NCBI RefSeq assembly: GCF_014230355.1
Contig: NZ_JACLAX010000016.1
Span: 16,643-80,642, forward strand
DNA from: Novosphingobium piscinae
GTDB taxonomy: Bacteria > Pseudomonadota > Alphaproteobacteria > Sphingomonadales > Sphingomonadaceae
Reading direction: 5' to 3'
Length of the DNA stretch: 64,000 bases
This document shows positions 56,836-64,000 of this stretch, in pieces; position 1 is the first letter of the stretch, and every line of letters starts with the position of its first letter. The notes beneath the pieces were generated by a model that ran no database searches, had not been told where the DNA came from, and saw only the letters and a program-made list of their open reading frames with translations. The position numbers and the translations under genes are program-made.

Positions 56836-58410
56836 ATGGACGATATCTTCCTTGGACTTGGCAGCAACGGCGAGCGCCAGGTGCTCTATCTCGGCCGTGC
56901 CAACCGCCACGGGCTGGTCGCCGGGGCCACCGGCACCGGCAAGACCGTCACCCTCCAGACCATCGCCGAACAGTTCTCGGCCGATGGCGTCCCGGTGTTC
57001 CTCGCCGACGTCAAGGGCGACCTGTCGGGCATCTGCATGCCGGGCAGCGCGGCGTTCAAGCACGCCGCGGTGATCGAAGGCCGGGCCAAGGAGCTGGGCA
57101 TCAGCGATTTCGCCTATCGCGACAATCCGGCCGTATTCTGGGATCTCTATGGCGAGAAGGGCCATCCGATCCGCACCACCGTCTCGGAAATGGGGCCGCT
57201 GCTGCTGGCCCGCCTGCTCGGGCTCAACGAGACGCAGGAGGGCGTGCTCAACATCGCCTTCCGCTGGGCCGACGACAATGGTCTGCTGCTGCTCGACTTC
57301 GACGATCTCCAGCAGGTGCTGATCGCCTGCGCCGAGGCGGCGGGTGAGCTCACCACCAAGTACGGCAACATCTCGAAGGCCAGCGTCGGGACGATCCAGC
57401 GCCAGCTGCTGTCCTTCGCCAGCCAGGGCGCCGACCGGTTTTTCGGCGAGCCGGCGTTCGAGATCAACGACTTCATCCGCACCGACGAATCCGGCAAGGG
57501 GATCATCAACATCCTCGCCGCCGACAAGCTGATGCAGAGCCCCAAGCTCTACGCCACCTTCCTGCTGTGGCTCCTGTCCGAGCTGTTCGAGGCCCTGCCC
57601 GAGGTGGGCGATCCCGAGAAGCCGAACCTGGTGTTCTTCTTCGACGAGGCGCACCTGCTGTTCGACGATGCCCCGCCGGCCCTGTTCGACAAGGTGGAGC
57701 AGGTGGTGCGGCTGATCCGCTCGAAGGGCGTCGGCGTCTACTTCATCTCGCAGAACCCGATCGACATTCCCGAGAAGATCGCCGGCCAGCTCGGCAACCG
57801 CGTGCAGCACGCGCTGCGCGCCTTCACCCCGCGCGACCAGAAGGCGATCAAGGCGGCGGCCGAGACCTTCCGGATCAACCCTGCGCTCGACGTCGGGACG
57901 GTCATCACCGAGCTCAAGGTGGGCGAGGCGCTGGTCTCGACGCTCGACCTCGAGGGCGCTCCCTCGGTCGTGCAGCGCACGCTGATCGCGCCGCCGCGCT
58001 CGCGGCTGGGCCCGGTCAGCGACAAGGAGCGGGCGATCATCCAGTCGATCAGCCCGTTTGCCGGCAAGTACGACGCCGCGGTCAACCGCGAGAGCGCGGC
58101 CGAGGTGCTCGTCCGGAAGGCGGCGGATGCCGCCGCCGCGGCGCAGGTGGCTGCCGAGCAGGGCGAGGATGCCCAGCGCGCCCAGCCGCGCCAGTCCCCC
58201 AGCCTGTGGGGCAAGGCCGGCAAGGCGGCGATGGGGGCGGTCGCGGCCTCGGCGGGATCGGTGCTGGCCGCCCAGCTCAGCGGGCGCAAGTCGCGCGCCT
58301 CGCCGGTGGCCTCGGGGCTCTCGGCCGTGGCCGGGACCGTGGCGACCGCGATCGGTGGCGAGGCGCTCGGCCGCTTCGCCCGCGGCCTGCTCGGCGGGCT
58401 GCTGCGCTGA
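56836..58410 (+). CDS. HerA-like ATPase (DUF853/YjgR family)
   Basis: 524 residues. Walker A GATGTGKT at residues 30-37, [15 protein letters not shown] next to it, Walker B in [14 protein letters not shown] and the sensor [21 protein letters not shown]-terminal from about residue 400 the protein becomes Ala/Gly-rich with a possible membrane-associated stretch ([18 protein letters not shown]). HerA-type ATPases pump DNA or remodel partners; the YjgR group has no proven function. No nuclease partner (NurA, SIR2) is next to it, so an anti-phage role is not supported. Confidence 0.92.
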   Translation: MDDIFLGLGSNGERQVLYLGRANRHGLVAGATGTGKTVTLQTIAEQFSADGVPVFLADVKGDLSGICMPGSAAFKHAAVIEGRAKELGISDFAYRDNPAVFWDLYGEKGHPIRTTVSEMGPLLLARLLGLNETQEGVLNIAFRWADDNGLLLLDFDDLQQVLIACAEAAGELTTKYGNISKASVGTIQRQLLSFASQGADRFFGEPAFEINDFIRTDESGKGIINILAADKLMQSPKLYATFLLWLLSELFEALPEVGDPEKPNLVFFFDEAHLLFDDAPPALFDKVEQVVRLIRSKGVGVYFISQNPIDIPEKIAGQLGNRVQHALRAFTPRDQKAIKAAAETFRINPALDVGTVITELKVGEALVSTLDLEGAPSVVQRTLIAPPRSRLGPVSDKERAIIQSISPFAGKYDAAVNRESAAEVLVRKAADAAAAAQVAAEQGEDAQRAQPRQSPSLWGKAGKAAMGAVAASAGSVLAAQLSGRKSRASPVASGLSAVAGTVATAIGGEALGRFARGLLGGLLR

Positions 58411-58510
58411 CCGGCCGCCGGCCGTGGCAGGCTTGACCCACGGTTACGATTGCAACTAACTCGCCCGCCCGCGCCGGGCGTCCGGCGCAACCGTTTCCGG
58501 AAAGGTTCGC

Positions 58511-61180
<2,670 letters not shown>

Positions 61181-61222
61181 ACGGGCGCCACCCGGCACGG
61201 TCCGGCGCCGCGCGGCGGGGGC

Positions 61223-62626
61223 TCAGAGCGGCAGGCGGACCGTGGCGATGATCCCGCTTGCCGCCGGAGCGCGGCCGCGGCGGTTGGCCAGCGCCAGCGT
61301 CCCGCCGTGCTGCTCGGCGATCGCCCGCGCCAGGGTCAAGCCCAGGCCGGCGCCACCGGTCTCGCTGTTGCGTGACGGATCGCCGCGGGTGAAGGGCTCG
61401 AGCATGTGGCAGATCTGGTCCTCGGGAATGCCGGGACCGTCGTCCTCGATGCGGATCACGGCGCTGTCACCCTCGCGCACCAGGCTGACCCGGGCCTGCC
61501 CGCCGTAGCGCAGGGCATTGCCGATCAGGTTGCGCAGCGCGCGGCGGATCCAGGTCGAGCGCAGCGGCAGCACCAGCCGCTGGGTCGCGTCCAGCTCGAC
61601 CGGTTCGCCCATGTCCTCGTATTCCTCGACCACGGACGCGACCAGCGCGCCGAGCTCGGTCGTCTCGACCGGATCGCTGGGGCGGCCGACCCGGGCGAGC
61701 GAGAGGATGTCGTCGAGCGTGCGGGTGATATCCTCGATCGTGGTCGCCATGCGCTGCCGCTCGGTCTCGTCCTCGACCGTCTCGATCCGCACCCGCAGCG
61801 CCGCCAGCGGGGTCTTGAGATCGTGCCCGATCGCGCCGAGCATCACGTCCTTCTCGTCGATCAGGGCGACGATGCGGGCCTCCATCGCGTTGTGGGCGGC
61901 GATCAGGCGGGCAATGTCGTCGGGCCCCTGGGGGGCAAGCTGGCCGGCGCTGTCGCGGGTTTCGGCGAAGCGCTCGAGCCGGGTGGTAAGCGCCGCCAGC
62001 GGCCGGGTGATCCGCCGCAGCATCAGCCACATCGCACCCACCAGCACCGCGTAGATGAACAGCGTCTGCCCGAACAGGGTGCGCAGCATGAAGCGTTCGG
62101 TGGTCGGCACGAAGACCCGCGCGACCAGCCAGCCGTCCTGTCCGGCAACCCGCACGGCGGCGACCATGATTTCGCTTGGCGGAGGGCCGCGAAAGCGCCG
62201 GTCGCGCCGGCTGAGCAGGTCCTGCGCGATCGGATCGGACCCCACCGGGCGATGCACCACCAGGGTTTCGGCGACCGGCACCTCCTGCTCGGTGAGGATG
62301 CGGCGCAACTCGCTTTCCTCGTCGGGCTCGCGCCGGTCGTTCGCCTGGCCAGGCGGATCGGGGGTGATGATCACCCGCCGGCTGCCGCGGCCCGGGGTGA
62401 AGCCGTCGATCGCGGGAATCGACCCCTGCGCCGATTCGCCCCGGACCGCCATGCCGAGGCGGAAGGCGGCGCTGTGGACCAGCGCGCCCTCGATCCGTTC
62501 GTGCTCGGCCTTGTACAGCAGCAGCGCGCCGATCCCTTGGGCCAGGAACAGCGCCAGGGCGATCGCCAGCAGCATCTGGCCGCGCAGGCTGCGCGGCCAC
62601 AGCCACGAGAACAGGGCGCCCGGCAC
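61223..62626 (-). CDS. Sensor histidine kinase (EnvZ-like)
   Basis: 467 residues. Two membrane helices (about 14-38 and 186-204) frame a periplasmic domain of about 145 residues. A HAMP segment (LMLRRITRPLAALTTRLERF) leads to the phosphorylated His268 in LGAIGHDLKTPLAALRVRIE. The ATP-binding part has NLIGNALRYGG, RIEDDGPGIPEDQ and GGAGLGLTLARAIAEQHGG. It lies 4 bp behind its response regulator. Signal unknown. Confidence 0.94.
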   Translation of the reverse strand: MPGALFSWLWPRSLRGQMLLAIALALFLAQGIGALLLYKAEHERIEGALVHSAAFRLGMAVRGESAQGSIPAIDGFTPGRGSRRVIITPDPPGQANDRREPDEESELRRILTEQEVPVAETLVVHRPVGSDPIAQDLLSRRDRRFRGPPPSEIMVAAVRVAGQDGWLVARVFVPTTERFMLRTLFGQTLFIYAVLVGAMWLMLRRITRPLAALTTRLERFAETRDSAGQLAPQGPDDIARLIAAHNAMEARIVALIDEKDVMLGAIGHDLKTPLAALRVRIETVEDETERQRMATTIEDITRTLDDILSLARVGRPSDPVETTELGALVASVVEEYEDMGEPVELDATQRLVLPLRSTWIRRALRNLIGNALRYGGQARVSLVREGDSAVIRIEDDGPGIPEDQICHMLEPFTRGDPSRNSETGGAGLGLTLARAIAEQHGGTLALANRRGRAPAASGIIATVRLPL

Positions 62627-62630
62627 CGGC

Positions 62631-63377
<747 letters not shown>

Positions 63378-63408
63378 TCCGGCAATCCGGCAGATCGGCG
63401 CGACCAAG

Positions 63409-63954
63409 TCAATTGTCGCCTCCGCCCATCCCGCCGGCCATCATCGCCCGCATGCGCTCTTCCATCTGGGCGCGCATGGCTTCCCTTGCGGCATCGCGCT
63501 CGGCCTTGGTCAGCTGGCCGTCATGGTTGGCGTCGGCCAGGTCGAAGCGGCGCAGCGATCCGCCCACGAATTCCTCGCGGCTGATCTTGCCGTCGCCATC
63601 GGCGTCGAGCATGCGGGCCATGCCGCCACCCGGCCCACCGTCACCGCCGCGGCGACGCGGCCGATCCCGGCCCGGTCCACCCGGTCCGTCAGGCCCCCCG
63701 GGCTGGCCCGCGCGCAGTTCCTCGGCGGTCACCATACCGTCGCCATTGGCATCGAGTGCGGTGAAGCGCGCGGCGGCCTGGCTTTCGGCCGTCTGCCGCG
63801 CCACCGTGGCGTCGCCGTAAGGGTCGGCCATCGGGCCCATCGGACCCATCGGTTGGGCAAGGACGGCCGATCCGGCCGCCAGCGCCAGCGGGGCGGCCAA
63901 GGCCAGCCGCGCCAGCCGGCGGCCCGCGGCGGCGCGATGGAGCGCGCCGCTCAC
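63409..63954 (-). CDS. Secreted EF-hand calcium-binding protein
   Basis: 181 residues from GTG 63954, which overlaps the stop of an upstream gene (GTGA). An N-terminal signal/anchor (RLALAAPLALAAGSAVLAQ) is followed by three EF-hand loops: DANGDGMVTAEE, DADGDGKISREEF and DANHDGQLTKAE. A Gly/Pro/Arg-rich linker lies between the first two, and a Met/Arg-rich helical tail ends in GGMGGGDN. It probably binds Ca2+ in the periplasm. The position directly ahead of the response regulator suggests a functional link, which is inference. Confidence 0.87.
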   Translation of the reverse strand: MSGALHRAAAGRRLARLALAAPLALAAGSAVLAQPMGPMGPMADPYGDATVARQTAESQAAARFTALDANGDGMVTAEELRAGQPGGPDGPGGPGRDRPRRRGGDGGPGGGMARMLDADGDGKISREEFVGGSLRRFDLADANHDGQLTKAERDAAREAMRAQMEERMRAMMAGGMGGGDN

Positions 63955-64000
63955 GCGCCGGCTCCGGCGGGTGGCGGGGCTGGGGGCATCGCGCCGGTCC
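63951..64000 (-). CDS. C-terminal end of an upstream gene (cut by window edge)
   Basis: A minus-strand frame entering from 64000 reads TGAMPPAPPPAGAGA and stops at TGA 63953-63951, overlapping the EF-hand start. The Pro/Ala-rich tail is common in periplasmic or regulatory proteins, but with 16 residues visible no identity can be given. Confidence 0.4.
   Translation of the reverse strand, partial: TGAMPPAPPPAGAGA

Noticed and set aside
56836..58410. HerA-like ATPase as part of an anti-phage system
   Set aside because: No nuclease, SIR2 or other defence partner is adjacent, and the protein fits the housekeeping DUF853/YjgR group.

Overview
The window is a gene-dense, GC-rich stretch of chromosome from an alphaproteobacterium, most likely a member of the Sphingomonadales. 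The pointers are the protein style, a methionine synthase split into two genes, an exosortase-A-type glycosyltransferase and O-glycosylation ligase, and several families of dispersed intergenic palindromes of the kind common in sphingomonads. I see no tRNA, rRNA, CRISPR array, prophage or classical insertion sequence. This is core chromosome with small accessory cassettes.

Left part (1-17 kb): rpoC (cut by the window edge) and rpoB lie on the minus strand behind their own promoter. A GIY-YIG nuclease gene bracketed by two copies of a compound inverted repeat follows, then a DUF3291 gene, a small-membrane-protein/DUF2975/HTH cassette and an ICMT-like methyltransferase. rplJ-rplL lie on the plus strand, so the usual rplJL-rpoBC cluster is broken and inverted. 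A MATE exporter, a COG2509 flavoprotein, a GNAT-like protein and a lipoprotein lead to the glutamate synthase genes gltB-gltD.

Middle part (22-44 kb): a two-TM low-complexity protein and a GT4 glycosyltransferase lie on the minus strand. They diverge from a tiny Pro-rich membrane ORF, an O-glycosylation ligase and an acyltransferase, which look like exopolysaccharide functions. Next come PHB depolymerase (phaZ), an ABC exporter, a secreted M13 peptidase, uppP, a GlsB-like protein, a candidate structured RNA, rpmG, a LolA-like carrier, xthA-ribA (overlapping), an SPFH/ribbon-helix-helix cassette with an AT-rich operator, a DUF465 protein, recQ and a secreted serine hydrolase.

Right part (44-64 kb): a methionine operon reads ArsR-methyltransferase regulator (SahR type), metF, metH1 and metH2. 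It is headed by a perfect 20-bp operator placed between and over the promoter elements, and both downstream junctions carry dispersed palindromes. After it come two small lipoproteins, a second acyltransferase, arfB-rluA, an aminotransferase overlapping a pabB-pabC fusion, a HerA-like ATPase, a secreted M1 aminopeptidase, and a two-component system behind an EF-hand protein.

Functionally the window combines transcription and translation core genes, nitrogen and one-carbon metabolism (GltBD, MetF/MetH, PabBC, RibA), envelope building (UppP, LolA, glycan enzymes) and periplasmic peptidases. The most distinctive features are the repeat-bracketed GIY-YIG gene, palindromes inside essential operons (rpoB-rpoC, metF-metH1-metH2), the SahR-like control region, and the structured RNA candidate upstream of rpmG.
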